Shown here: in pieces, positions 1 through 8,608 of the stretch
Numbering within the stretch: the first letter of the stretch is position 1
Layout of the letters: each line of letters opens with the position of its first letter
From: Bacillota bacterium
GTDB lineage: Bacteria; Bacillota; Clostridia; Christensenellales; CAG-138
Length of the DNA stretch: 64,000 nt
Assembly (NCBI GenBank): GCA_023390655.1
Contig: JAEWCL010000017.1
Coordinates: 37,053-101,052 of the forward strand
Direction: 5' to 3'
Program-made: the position numbers and the translations under genes
Notes under the pieces: generated by a model
Databases searched by the model: none
What the model was told of the DNA's origin: nothing
What the model saw: the letters and a program-made list of their open reading frames with translations, nothing else

Positions 1-1186
1 CGCCGGTTAACTGGGAATGCGTGGTGCTCGCCGGATGGATCACAAGGGATTTCACATCCGCAACGTTTGCGAGAAGGGAGAAGATTTCCAGTTTGTCGAT
101 AAATGCCTTGGCCTCTTGTGCGCCGCCCTTGATCTCAAATGTAAAGATGGAGCCTGCGCCATGGGGATAGTACTTGTTGTAAAGTGCATGTGAAGGGCTG
201 TCCGGCAGCGAAGGATGGTTTACACGCTCTACGCTCGGGTGATTTTTGAGGAAACCAATCACTTTAAGCGTATTGCTTACATGCCGTTCGATTCGCAGAG
301 AAAGCGTCTCCAAGCCCTGCAGGAACAGGAATGCATTAAAGGGACTCAGCGCAGCGCCGGTATCGCGCAGGAGCGTTACCCTTGCCTTGGTAATATAGGC
401 CGCGGCGCCTACCGCCTTGGTGTAGATTACGCCATGATAACTCGGGTCGGGCTCGGTAAGGCCGGGGAATTTGCCGGAGGCTTCCCAATCAAATTTGCCG
501 CTGTCAATGATCACGCCGCCAATGGATGTACCGTGCCCGCCAATAAACTTGGTGGCAGAATGTACCACGATATCAGCGCCATGTTCGATGGGCTTGAGCA
601 GATAGGGGGTGGAGAAGGTATTGTCGATGATCAGGGGAATCTTATGCTTGTGCGCGATTGCGGCAATCCCCTCCAGATCGATCACATCCGAGTTCGGGTT
701 CCCCAAACTTTCTACAAAAATAGCCTTGGTGTTTGGTCGAATGGCCGCTTCATATCCTGCAAGGTCCAAAGGTTCTACAAAAGTAGTGGTAATGCCGAAT
801 TTGGGAAGCGTATGGAGGAACAGGTTATAGGTACCGCCATAGATTGTTTTTTCCGAAACGATATGGTCGCCCACGGAAGCGATATTCTGGATCGCATAGG
901 TAACGGCGGCGGCGCCGGAGGCTACGGCAAGCGCGCCGATGCCGCCTTCAAGTGCTGCGATACGTGTTTCAAACACGCTTGAGGTCGGGTTCATGATCCT
1001 GGTGTAGATGTTTCCGGCTTCTGCCAGGCCAAAGCGCGCTTCCGCACTTGCCGCGCTGGGAAACACGTAGGAGGAAGTCTGGTAAATGGGTACCGCGCGC
1101 GCATCTGTCGCGCTGTCCGGCTGCTCTTGACCGGCATGCAGCTGCAAGGTCTCAAACCGCCACTTTCTGGTCTCCTGGTTGCTCAT
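1..1186 (-). CDS. metY: O-acetylhomoserine sulfhydrylase (MetY/CysD type), 3' end cut by window edge
   Basis: PLP-dependent Cys/Met-metabolism enzyme that joins sulfide (or methanethiol) to O-acetylhomoserine to make homocysteine (or methionine) in the cytoplasm. About 395 codons are visible of a family that usually runs 420-430, so only the C-terminal tail is missing beyond position 1. The N-terminus reads [20 protein letters not shown], typical of this subfamily. The PLP-lysine motif [16 protein letters not shown] and the later [23 protein letters not shown] stretch fit O-acetylhomoserine sulfhydrylases better than cystathionine gamma-synthases. The ATG at 1184-1186 follows a perfect AAGGAGGG site. 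It is divergent from the exporter operon, and the shared 294-bp spacer holds both promoters. The subfamily is secure; a cystathionine-type substrate is less likely. Confidence 0.93.
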   Translation of the reverse strand, partial: MSNQETRKWRFETLQLHAGQEQPDSATDARAVPIYQTSSYVFPSAASAEARFGLAEAGNIYTRIMNPTSSVFETRIAALEGGIGALAVASGAAAVTYAIQNIASVGDHIVSEKTIYGGTYNLFLHTLPKFGITTTFVEPLDLAGYEAAIRPNTKAIFVESLGNPNSDVIDLEGIAAIAHKHKIPLIIDNTFSTPYLLKPIEHGADIVVHSATKFIGGHGTSIGGVIIDSGKFDWEASGKFPGLTEPDPSYHGVIYTKAVGAAAYITKARVTLLRDTGAALSPFNAFLFLQGLETLSLRIERHVSNTLKVIGFLKNHPSVERVNHPSLPDSPSHALYNKYYPHGAGSIFTFEIKGGAQEAKAFIDKLEIFSLLANVADVKSLVIHPASTTHSQLTG

Positions 1187-1228
1187 ACGCACCCTCCTTT
1201 AAAAACTATAATCATATATGAATAATAT

Positions 1229-1339
1229 GTTATAGCAACGATAGCGCCTTCTCAGTCAATTGTCAATAGGAAGCGAGACTTTTCTATTTATATTTTTACC
1301 AATTAGAACAATTGACTATTTGGCAGGAAGGGTTATAGT
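1229..1339. promoter_or_regulatory. Divergent promoter region with 10-bp inverted repeat
   Basis: AGTCAATTGT (1254-1263) and ACAATTGACT (1308-1317) form a perfect inverted repeat. Each arm contains a -35-like TTGACT. On the plus strand TTGACT (1312-1317) is 16 bp before TATAGT (1334-1339), serving the exporter operon. On the minus strand TTGACT (1258-1253) is 18 bp before TATAAC (1234-1229), serving metY. No SAM riboswitch or T-box was recognised in the 294-bp spacer. The promoter assignment is inference from consensus match. Confidence 0.5.
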
Positions 1340-1480
1340 TAACGAAGCGGCGCTTGATAGAAAAAGAACAAGAATGTTCATATTCTGTTCAAGATTACTC
1401 ATTATAATCAATGCATTGCCGCGGTGTGTGGCTGTCATATAGATAAGATTTTAATAAACGATAAAGTTTTGAGGAGAAGT

Positions 1481-3079
1481 ATGGAACAGTCTAAAAATCA
1501 GGATCAAAGCACAGCAACAGAAGCGCGCAAGAGAGAGAAGAAAAAGCCCCATGGTGCAAAGAAAGATAAGAAACGTATCAGGCGTTGGATCATCCTGGGC
1601 GTGATTGTTTTGATCATTGCGGCGCTTTTTTATACCTGTTCGAGGGTGGGGAAGGAAGCGGCAAATCTCTTGGCAAAATCGGATACGCTTGTGCTTTCCT
1701 ATCAGGATTTTGAAAACTCGATCGGCGCCACAGGTACCGTGGAAAGCGCAACGACGGAATATGTCTATTCCACACAAAACTATCCCGTGCGTACAGTGCA
1801 TGCGGAGGTTGGCGATGTTGTGAAAGAAGGCGACCTTCTTGCGGAACTCGACAGCAGCGCGCTCGAAGACCAGATAGAGGCAAAGGAAGTGGCCACGGGC
1901 ATTTCCGCCAAAACTGCCGCGCAGCAGGTTAAGACCGCAAAGGATTCCTACAACGCCACCAAGGAAGCGCTGGATGCGGGGCTGAACGCCTCCATTATCA
2001 GCGCGGAAAACGCGGTACAGAATGCCTATGACAACTGGCAGAAGGCGATCCGTACGTATAACAATTTCAAAGGTTCCGATTTAGACTATGCGCTTGAGCA
2101 GGCGCAAAGGGCCGTTGATGCGGCACGCCAGCAGGTGACGGCTTCTCCATCCGATTTGGACGCGCAGGCCGCGCTGACAAAAGCGCAGAACAATTTGGCT
2201 AATATTGAGTCGCAGTACGATTCTTATGACAATACGCTCACGGAATACAGATATGCGGTAGAAAGCGCTCACAAAGCGTATATTGCCGCCCAACAGCAGC
2301 TGGAGTCTTCACGGTTCAGCGCGCAAACCCAGTTGCAATCCGGCAAAAACGCGCTGAGCTCCGCACAGATCAACGCCGATATGGACAGCGCGACGCTGGC
2401 TTTGGCGCAGATGCAGGAAGACCTGGAGGAAACCAGGATCAAAGCGCCATCTTCCGGCACCGTGACAGGGGTTTACGCCACAGTCGGCGCTTCGGGCGCC
2501 GGGCTGTTGTTTGTAATTGAGGATACGGACAGCCTGATGGTGAAGACATCCGTAAAAGGATATGATGTAGGCGATGTGCAGGTCAACATGCCTGTTGCCA
2601 TCAAATCCGATGCCACAGGAGATGAAGTGTTTGACGGACGCATTACGTCCATTGCGCCCACCTCCATGAAGGACGCGCGCGGCGAAACGGTAACGACGGG
2701 CGATGTGCTCTTTGCAACAAAGGTTGAGGTGCTCTCAAAGGATACCGGCCTTCGCATCGGTATGAGCGTGCGGCTCAATTATATCCTGGCGCAGCAGCCG
2801 GGCGTCATCATGGTTCCCTACGATGCGATTTTTGAAAACGAAAACGGGGAAAAATGCATCTTGGTTACGGAGCAGGCAGAAAGCGGTAAGTATAAGCTGC
2901 ATGAAGTCAAGGTCACCCAGGGGCAGGAGAACGATATTGACGTCATTATCAGCGGCGAAGGCATTGCGCCTGGCGTTATGGTGATCACTTCCCCGGACAA
3001 ATATCTGAGCAAACTGGATCAGGAGCTCAACCTGATTGATTTAAGCGCCGTGCCGGGCCTGAGCGTATCGGCGGGTTAA
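1481..3079 (+). CDS. HlyD/MacA-family efflux adaptor (membrane fusion protein, YknX-like)
   Basis: Extracytoplasmic adaptor of a tripartite-like ABC exporter, 532 residues. It has a highly charged Lys/Arg-rich N-terminus, one membrane anchor (about residues 32-52, WIILGVIVLIIAALFYTC), and a first lipoyl-like half. A long Ala/Gln-rich alpha-helical hairpin covers roughly residues 120-320, followed by the second lipoyl half (IKAPSSGTVTGVYATVGASG) and a beta-barrel. The ATG at 1481 follows GAGGAGAAG; an in-frame upstream start has no ribosome site. It is followed after 10 bp by the ATPase and permease genes, the order of the Bacillus YknXYZ operon, which exports toxic peptides. The substrate here is unknown: an antimicrobial peptide or drug is the usual guess. 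Confidence 0.88.
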   Translation: MEQSKNQDQSTATEARKREKKKPHGAKKDKKRIRRWIILGVIVLIIAALFYTCSRVGKEAANLLAKSDTLVLSYQDFENSIGATGTVESATTEYVYSTQNYPVRTVHAEVGDVVKEGDLLAELDSSALEDQIEAKEVATGISAKTAAQQVKTAKDSYNATKEALDAGLNASIISAENAVQNAYDNWQKAIRTYNNFKGSDLDYALEQAQRAVDAARQQVTASPSDLDAQAALTKAQNNLANIESQYDSYDNTLTEYRYAVESAHKAYIAAQQQLESSRFSAQTQLQSGKNALSSAQINADMDSATLALAQMQEDLEETRIKAPSSGTVTGVYATVGASGAGLLFVIEDTDSLMVKTSVKGYDVGDVQVNMPVAIKSDATGDEVFDGRITSIAPTSMKDARGETVTTGDVLFATKVEVLSKDTGLRIGMSVRLNYILAQQPGVIMVPYDAIFENENGEKCILVTEQAESGKYKLHEVKVTQGQENDIDVIISGEGIAPGVMVITSPDKYLSKLDQELNLIDLSAVPGLSVSAG

Positions 3080-3089
3080 CGGAGGAAGC

Positions 3090-3794
3090 ATGCAAACAAC
3101 GATTATCCGCATGCAGGATATCATCAAGCGGTTCTATATCGACCAGCCGAACGAGCTTGAGATTCTGCACGGCATTGATCTGACGGTGGAACGTGGGGAG
3201 TTTTTGTCCATTGTCGGCGCTTCGGGCTCCGGAAAATCCACGCTGATGAATTTGATCGGCGCGTTGGACCGGGCAACAGAGGGCAGCTACGAGCTTGACG
3301 GCACCATCATTGAAGAGGCGAAGGACAATGAGCTTTCGGCCATCCGGAACAAAAAGGTGGGCTTTGTATTTCAGAACTTTAACCTGATCCCGCGCACCAA
3401 CGCGCTCAAGAACGTGGAGCTGCCCATGCTGTATGCAGGCATCCCGGCGCGCGAGCGCAATGAGCGCGCAAAAGAACTGCTTGCGATGGTGGAAATGGAC
3501 GACCGTATGAACCATCAGCCCAACGAACTCTCCGGCGGTCAGAAGCAGCGCGTGGCAATTGCGCGCGCGATGGCGAACGATCCCGCGATTTTGCTTGCTG
3601 ACGAACCGACGGGCGCTTTGGACTCCAAGACCGGGCGGCTTGTGATGGATCTTTTTCATACGCTCAACCGCGAGCATGGAAAAACCATCGTACTGATTAC
3701 CCACAATCCTTCTCTAGCTAAGGAAACGGGCAGGGTGCTGACGATGCAGGATGGCCTATTGTATCGCGAGGGCGCAGGGGAGGTGGCGGAATGA
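3090..3794 (+). CDS. MacB/YknY-type ABC transporter ATP-binding protein
   Basis: Cytoplasmic ATPase of 234 residues that powers the exporter with the adaptor upstream and the FtsX-type permease downstream. Walker A is GASGSGKST (about residues 42-50), the Q-loop lies in FVFQNFNLIPRTNALKNVELP, the signature is LSGGQKQRVAIARAMA, Walker B/D-loop is ILLADEPTGALDSKTG, and the switch His is in ITHNPSLA. These, and the length, are typical of the LolD/MacB group. The ATG follows GGAGGAAGC, and the last 4 bases overlap the permease start, which implies translational coupling. Confidence 0.93.
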   Translation: MQTTIIRMQDIIKRFYIDQPNELEILHGIDLTVERGEFLSIVGASGSGKSTLMNLIGALDRATEGSYELDGTIIEEAKDNELSAIRNKKVGFVFQNFNLIPRTNALKNVELPMLYAGIPARERNERAKELLAMVEMDDRMNHQPNELSGGQKQRVAIARAMANDPAILLADEPTGALDSKTGRLVMDLFHTLNREHGKTIVLITHNPSLAKETGRVLTMQDGLLYREGAGEVAE

Positions 3795-5068
3795 ACCTTG
3801 GTGAAAATATCCGCCTTGCGCTTGAAGGCCTCAGGGCGAACAAAATGCGGGCGCTGTTGACCATGCTTGGCATTATCATAGGCATCGCTTCGGTAATTGC
3901 GATTTTGACGGTGGGCAACAGCCTGAGCGGTACCATCACAAGCTCCATGGGGTCGCTTGGCGCTACCAATATCTATGTGTTTCTGCAGAATAAAGAAGAC
4001 GCTTCCAGTCAATTCGGCGGTATGCTTGCGGCACAGCCCGCAATGCCCGACGATAGCAGCCGCATGACAGATGAGATGGTGGAAAACCTGCTTGAGCGCT
4101 ATCCGCAGGAGATTGCGGGCGTGAGCATGACGGAATCCGCGGGCCGCGGGCGTGCAGAGGACGGCAGGCTGTATGCCAATGTAAGCGTGAACGGCGTCAA
4201 CTCCTTCTATACGGAGGGAAACAACCTGGAATTGCTGGCGGGCCGTACTATTAATGAGCGGGATATTGACGGCGTCAGGTATTCGGCGGTGGTTTCGGAT
4301 AAGCTGGTGAATAATATGTTCAAGGGCGATATGCAATCGGCGCTTGGACAGGAACTTAAAGTTACGATTGGTGGGGAGGTATATACGTTTCGCATCATCG
4401 GCGTGTACAAATATGTCCAAAATGGGATGTCGTTTTCCACCGCAAATGAGAAGGATATTTCAACCGACCTGCTGATGCCCATATCCACCGCAAAGCGCAT
4501 GAACAATTCTGCGGATGGATACGACTATCTCATCGTCACCACGCGCAATACGCAGGATACGGCGGCGTTTGTTTCCCAGCTGGAAAATTTCTTTAACCGG
4601 TATTATGAGCGCAACGAAAAGTTCGGGGCTTCCGCCATGAGTATGGAGAGCATCCTCACACAGGTGGATACCGTAATGGGAACCGTCAGCATTGCGCTTT
4701 CCATCATTGCGGGAATTTCCCTGCTGGTTGGTGGGATAGGCGTCATGAACATCATGCTGGTTTCCGTTACGGAGCGCACGCGGGAAATCGGCACCAGAAA
4801 GGCGCTTGGCGCCACAAACGCGAACATCCGCATCCAGTTTGTGGTGGAAAGCACCATTGTATGCATGATCGGCGGCGCGATCGGCGTGGTGCTTGGCGGT
4901 GCGCTTGGGTATTTGGGAAGCTCGCTGATCGGCACGGCTGTCGGGCCGGATGTATCTTCCATCCTGATCGCAGTTGGGTTCTCTATGGCAATCGGCGTAT
5001 TCTTTGGATACTATCCGGCCAACAAAGCAGCCCGGCTTGATCCGATTGAGGCGCTGCGTTACGAATAA
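3791..5068 (+). CDS. MacB-like ABC transporter permease (FtsX domain)
   Basis: Integral membrane permease of 425 residues with the MacB/YknZ layout. TM1 lies near residues 20-42 (ALLTMLGIIIGIASVIAILT), followed by a large extracytoplasmic MacB core domain. Three C-terminal helices carry the family signature GGIGVMNIMLVSVTERTREIGTRKALGA, and the protein ends in the usual DPIEALRYE. It should dimerise with two copies of the ATPase and contact the HlyD-type adaptor. It is the last gene of the three-gene exporter operon; a strong terminator follows 24 bp later. Confidence 0.92.
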   Translation: MNLGENIRLALEGLRANKMRALLTMLGIIIGIASVIAILTVGNSLSGTITSSMGSLGATNIYVFLQNKEDASSQFGGMLAAQPAMPDDSSRMTDEMVENLLERYPQEIAGVSMTESAGRGRAEDGRLYANVSVNGVNSFYTEGNNLELLAGRTINERDIDGVRYSAVVSDKLVNNMFKGDMQSALGQELKVTIGGEVYTFRIIGVYKYVQNGMSFSTANEKDISTDLLMPISTAKRMNNSADGYDYLIVTTRNTQDTAAFVSQLENFFNRYYERNEKFGASAMSMESILTQVDTVMGTVSIALSIIAGISLLVGGIGVMNIMLVSVTERTREIGTRKALGATNANIRIQFVVESTIVCMIGGAIGVVLGGALGYLGSSLIGTAVGPDVSSILIAVGFSMAIGVFFGYYPANKAARLDPIEALRYE

Positions 5069-5092
5069 TCTTGCAAATTTTCAATCTGTTTT

Positions 5093-5119
5093 GCCCGGCG
5101 TTTTCGCCGGGCTTTTTTT
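5093..5119 (+). terminator. Rho-independent terminator of the exporter operon
   Basis: GCCCGGCG (5093-5100), loop TTTT, CGCCGGGC (5105-5112), then seven T. A perfect 8-bp GC-rich stem with U-tract directly after the permease gene. Confidence 0.92.
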
Positions 5120-5207
5120 ATAGAAAAGCACCGCCGGAACAGGTTTTTATTTGTCTACAATCATATAGGGAAATAGAAAATAATTTGATTTCTGCTCTGA
5201 AAAGGGG

Positions 5208-5236
5208 TTGACAGCAGGCTCTTTCATGCATATACT
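5208..5236 (+). promoter_or_regulatory. Strong sigma-A promoter of the liv-type importer operon
   Basis: TTGACA (5208-5213), exactly 17 bp, then TATACT (5231-5236). It precedes the leader ORF at 5289 and the binding-protein gene at 5409, giving a 5' leader of roughly 165 nt. A consensus -35 and ideal spacing make this one of the best promoters in the window. Confidence 0.8.
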
Positions 5237-5288
5237 GCGAAACATAGTATTTCGATATGAATATAATAAATATGGAGGACGGACAAAA

Positions 5289-5318
5289 ATGAAGCTGCGG
5301 ATATGCCCGTACTGTTGA
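5289..5318 (+). CDS. Putative 9-residue leader peptide with two Cys codons
   Basis: ATG to TGA, encoding MKLRICPYC. A good ribosome site (GGAGGA, 5275-5280) sits 8-9 bases before the ATG. It lies in the transcribed leader between the strong promoter and the importer genes. Two of nine codons are Cys, one of them immediately before the stop, which recalls amino-acid-sensing leader peptides. No classical terminator/antiterminator pair is obvious downstream, so a regulatory role is inference; it could also be a chance ORF or a gene remnant. Confidence 0.45.
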   Translation: MKLRICPYC

Positions 5319-5408
5319 CGCTTGGAACAAGGAATTTGCAATCAGAAATCAAGGTCACTCGCTAAAAGTTTGTATATTTATAAAATTTGGAAAGGAATTT
5401 GATCCCCT

Positions 5409-6608
5409 ATGAAAAAGCGAATTTCCCTGCTTCTTGCACTGTTGATGATTCTCGGCATATTTGCAGGCTGCGCCAATACTACCGTAGCGCCGGAAGCTGC
5501 TCCCGCTCAGACACAGGCATCCGAAACGGCAGCGCCTGCACAGGACACACCTGCTGCGGACGCAACGCCCATTAAAATTGCGGTCGCCCTGCCCTTTACC
5601 GGCGATAACGCGGAATACGGCAACAGCTTTTATACCGCAGCAGAGATCAAGGTGGAAGAGTGGAATGCAAAGGGCGGCGTATTGGGCAGGCCCATCGAAC
5701 TCGTAAAATATGACGATAAGAATTCAGCGGAGGAGGCGACCTCCATTGCGCAGAAAATCGTCAGCGATAAGGACATTATCGGCGTGCTCGGCCACTTCGC
5801 TTCCGGCGTAAGTATGGCGGCGGCCCCCACCTATGAAGAAAACCAGATCATTGAAATTTCCAACTGCGCATCACACCCTGATTACTCCGGTATGGGAGAT
5901 TATATCTTCCGCAACAACACCGTGATCAGCGAGGAATTCAAGGTCATCGTCGATATCTTAGCCAACGATCTCAAGGTCAAGAATGTCGGCGTGGTTGCCA
6001 TCAAGACGGACTGGGGCACCACGGCAGGCGGCATTGCGGATGAACTCATCAAGGCAAATCCCGCGCTGACACTCGTTGCACATGAGGACGTCATGGAAAC
6101 CTCCGATGATTACAGCCCTGCAATCGCCAAGCTGGAGCAGGCAGGCGCGGAAGCCGTCGTTCTTGTTGGCATGTACGGCCTCTACGGCCCCATCGCCAAG
6201 CAGTATAAGGCTGTCAATTCGGAAATTAAACTGGTGGGCGTATCCAATGCGTACACCCAGCAGATCATTGAGCTTGGCGGGGACGCGGTAGAAGGCTTGT
6301 TGGCTCCCGTAAGCTTCTACGCTGCTTCCGAGAACCCGGTTGTGCAAAGCTTTGTTACAGAGTACGCTAAGCGCTTTGGTTCCGAGCCTTCCTCCCTTGC
6401 GGCGCAGGCCTATGACTCGATCGGCATCCTGCTCACGGCAATTGAAACTGCCGGTACGCTGGATCGTCCCACAGTGCGTGATGCTGTGAACAACATCGAT
6501 TATCCCGGCATCACCGGAGAGACCACCTTTGACGAAATTGGAGACGCTGCTAAGAGCTACACCAAGGTCGTTATCAAAGATGGAAAGTTTGTTCCTTACG
6601 TTGGGTAA
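5409..6608 (+). CDS. Branched-chain amino-acid-type ABC transporter substrate-binding lipoprotein
   Basis: LivJ-like (periplasmic-binding-protein type I fold) receptor of 399 residues, tethered outside the membrane. A signal peptide with lipobox FAGC places the lipidated Cys near residue 20, followed by a Pro/Ala/Thr linker to about residue 52. The mature domain starts IKIAVALPFTGDNAEYG and holds the family's ABC-binding features (LGHFASGVSMAAAP, AQAYDSIGILLTAIE). It heads a five-gene importer operon (binding protein, two permeases, two ATPases). Leu/Ile/Val is the default substrate, but the family also takes other amino acids, amides and urea. The adjoining ATC-hydrolase gene makes a sulfur amino-acid derivative possible. 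Confidence 0.92.
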   Translation: MKKRISLLLALLMILGIFAGCANTTVAPEAAPAQTQASETAAPAQDTPAADATPIKIAVALPFTGDNAEYGNSFYTAAEIKVEEWNAKGGVLGRPIELVKYDDKNSAEEATSIAQKIVSDKDIIGVLGHFASGVSMAAAPTYEENQIIEISNCASHPDYSGMGDYIFRNNTVISEEFKVIVDILANDLKVKNVGVVAIKTDWGTTAGGIADELIKANPALTLVAHEDVMETSDDYSPAIAKLEQAGAEAVVLVGMYGLYGPIAKQYKAVNSEIKLVGVSNAYTQQIIELGGDAVEGLLAPVSFYAASENPVVQSFVTEYAKRFGSEPSSLAAQAYDSIGILLTAIETAGTLDRPTVRDAVNNIDYPGITGETTFDEIGDAAKSYTKVVIKDGKFVPYVG

Positions 6609-6710
6609 TGGCAGCCGTAAAACGGATATGCGGGCGCGTTCCGGTGGTCCGGAACGCGCCGTTTGCGCAAAAATGAGTTCTTTATCACAGGCAGAAAGGA
6701 ATGTGGCGTG

Positions 6711-7586
6711 ATGCTGCTGCAACAATTGCTCAACGGACTTGCGCTTGGTATGGCGTACGCGCTCGTGGCTGTCGGCTATTCGCTGGTATTTGGCATACTG
6801 CGGCTGGTCAATTTTTCGCATGGCTCTGTATATGCGTTCGGCGCGCATATGGCGCTGCTCTTTATAGGGTTTCAATTTGGCATTTTACCGGCAATTGCCC
6901 TAAGCGTAGCGTTAACGGGAGTGCTTGGAATATTGGTGGACAAAACGGCGCTCCAACCGCTCCGTAAGAAGGGCTCCCCCAATATTGCCTCGCTCATTAC
7001 AACAATTGGCGTTTCGTATGTTATACAAAATCTCCTGATGATCCTCTTTGGGAGTGAGAAAAAGTCCTTTCCTGCTTTTTTTGATTTTGGGATGGCTTCG
7101 GTCTTTGGCGCGCAGATCAATTCCGCACAGATCGTGATGTTTGGCGTTTCCCTGCTGCTGCTTGGGGCGCTGAGCTGGATTGTAGGCGGTACAAAAATCG
7201 GCCTTGCGATGCGCGGAGTGGAGCAAAGCCCAAAAGCGGCCGCGCTGATGGGCATCAACACCAATCACATTATCTCCTTTACATTCTTTCTTGGCGGCGC
7301 TTCCGCTGCGATCGCAGGCGCATTAATCAGCGGCTATTACCAGATCGTTTATCCGTCCATGGGATTTATGGTTGGGCTGAAGGCATTTGCAGCAGCGGTA
7401 CTGGGCGGTATCGGTATATTGCACGGCTCCATTGTGGGCGGCCTGTTCATTGGCGTTGCGGAAAGCTTTGCCGCAACCTGGCTTGGTTCTGCCTACCGTG
7501 ATTCGGTGGCGTTCATTATTCTTGTACTGGTGCTGATCATCCGCCCCTCCGGCCTTTTCGGCAGGAAAGGGGTGACGAAGGTATGA
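6711..7586 (+). CDS. livH: Branched-chain amino-acid-type ABC transporter permease LivH
   Basis: First permease of the importer, 291 residues, with about eight hydrophobic helices. The N-terminus LLQQLLNGLALGMAYALVAVGYSLVFGILRLVNFSHG is the LivH hallmark (quoted in part: LNGLALGMAYALVAVGYSLV). The cytoplasmic loop GLAMRGVEQSPKAAALMGIN holds the ATPase-coupling helix. The ATG at 6711 follows AGAAAGGA at 10 bases; an in-frame upstream start at 6663 lacks a ribosome site. It overlaps the next gene by 4 bases. Known in the family: it pairs with LivM and the LivG/LivF ATPases. Confidence 0.92.
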   Translation: MLLQQLLNGLALGMAYALVAVGYSLVFGILRLVNFSHGSVYAFGAHMALLFIGFQFGILPAIALSVALTGVLGILVDKTALQPLRKKGSPNIASLITTIGVSYVIQNLLMILFGSEKKSFPAFFDFGMASVFGAQINSAQIVMFGVSLLLLGALSWIVGGTKIGLAMRGVEQSPKAAALMGINTNHIISFTFFLGGASAAIAGALISGYYQIVYPSMGFMVGLKAFAAAVLGGIGILHGSIVGGLFIGVAESFAATWLGSAYRDSVAFIILVLVLIIRPSGLFGRKGVTKV

Positions 7587-8608
7587 GTGAAAAGAACGCT
7601 TACAAACAATATGGTATGGAAGGGTTTTTACACCGCAACAAGCTGTGGCTGCTGCTGACACTTATTGCGGCGCTTCTCCTGTTGCCGCATCTTGGGATTT
7701 CGCAATATATCCTCCGTATTTTGATTGTGATTGCCGTATACGCCATACTTGCGCAGGGATTGAATCTGCTGATCGGCTATACGGGGCAGCTTTCCCTGGG
7801 GCATGCGGGCTTTTTTGCAATCGGCGCCTATACAGCGTCGCTTTTTACACTTCGCCTGGGGGTCAATTTTTTTCCGGCACTGCTGCTGGGGGCAGCACTT
7901 GCCGGCGTATGCGGGCTGCTGCTGGGGCTTCCCACCATGCGGCTTTCGGGAACTTACCTTGCCATTGTCACGCTGGGTTTTGGCGAGGTTGTCAAGATGA
8001 TTATTATGAACTGGGAAAGCGTCACGAACGGCACGCTCGGGCTCAAGGGTATTCCAAAGCCGGAACTGTTTGGTATGAAGCTGACGCTTGCAAACAATGG
8101 GCTTTACTACCTTGGGCTTGCACTTGCCGCACTGACGACGGTAATCTGCATACTGATTACCCGCTCCAGGGTGGGCAGGGCATGGCGCGCCATTAAGACG
8201 GATGAGCTTGCCGCCAACATGATGGGGATTCTTTCCACGCGCTACAAAATACTCGCGTTTGTACTCTCTGCCATACTCTCGGGACTTGCGGGCGGATTTT
8301 ACGCCACGGTGGTCGGCTACATCGATCATAACTCGTTTTCATTTGACGTTTCCATCCTCATCGTCAGCATCGTGATACTGGGCGGTATGGGGACGACGGC
8401 GGGCATGTACCTTGGCGCGGCGCTCTTGGTTTCGTTTCCTGAAATCGCGCGCCCATTTATGGAGTGGCGGTTTGTGGTATATGGACTCGTGTTGATTTTG
8501 ATGATGCGGTTCCGCCCACAGGGCATATTGGGATTCCGTTCCCGGCTGCCGTATCCGCTGCCGCGTGTGGAAGAGCGAAAGGAGGCACAAACGCATGCCG
8601 CTTCTTGA
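7583..8608 (+). CDS. livM: Branched-chain amino-acid-type ABC transporter permease LivM
   Basis: Second permease of the importer, 341 residues and about nine or ten membrane helices. Motifs include GLNLLIGYTGQLSLGHAGFFAIGAY and the coupling-loop region SRVGRAWRAIKTDELAANMMGI, both characteristic of LivM (first one in part: LLIGYTGQLSLGHAGFFAIG). It overlaps livH by 4 bases and extends 14 bases past the LivG start, so the operon is tightly coupled. The C-terminus is a charged cytoplasmic tail. Confidence 0.92.
   Translation: MSEKNAYKQYGMEGFLHRNKLWLLLTLIAALLLLPHLGISQYILRILIVIAVYAILAQGLNLLIGYTGQLSLGHAGFFAIGAYTASLFTLRLGVNFFPALLLGAALAGVCGLLLGLPTMRLSGTYLAIVTLGFGEVVKMIIMNWESVTNGTLGLKGIPKPELFGMKLTLANNGLYYLGLALAALTTVICILITRSRVGRAWRAIKTDELAANMMGILSTRYKILAFVLSAILSGLAGGFYATVVGYIDHNSFSFDVSILIVSIVILGGMGTTAGMYLGAALLVSFPEIARPFMEWRFVVYGLVLILMMRFRPQGILGFRSRLPYPLPRVEERKEAQTHAAS

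Noticed and set aside
215..982. Plus-strand open frame of 255 codons
   Set aside because: It is antisense to metY, whose minus-strand frame shows clear family motifs and a ribosome site.
1187..1480. SAM riboswitch or T-box upstream of metY
   Set aside because: The leader is short after the likely promoter and lacks the SAM-I core or the T-box sequence.
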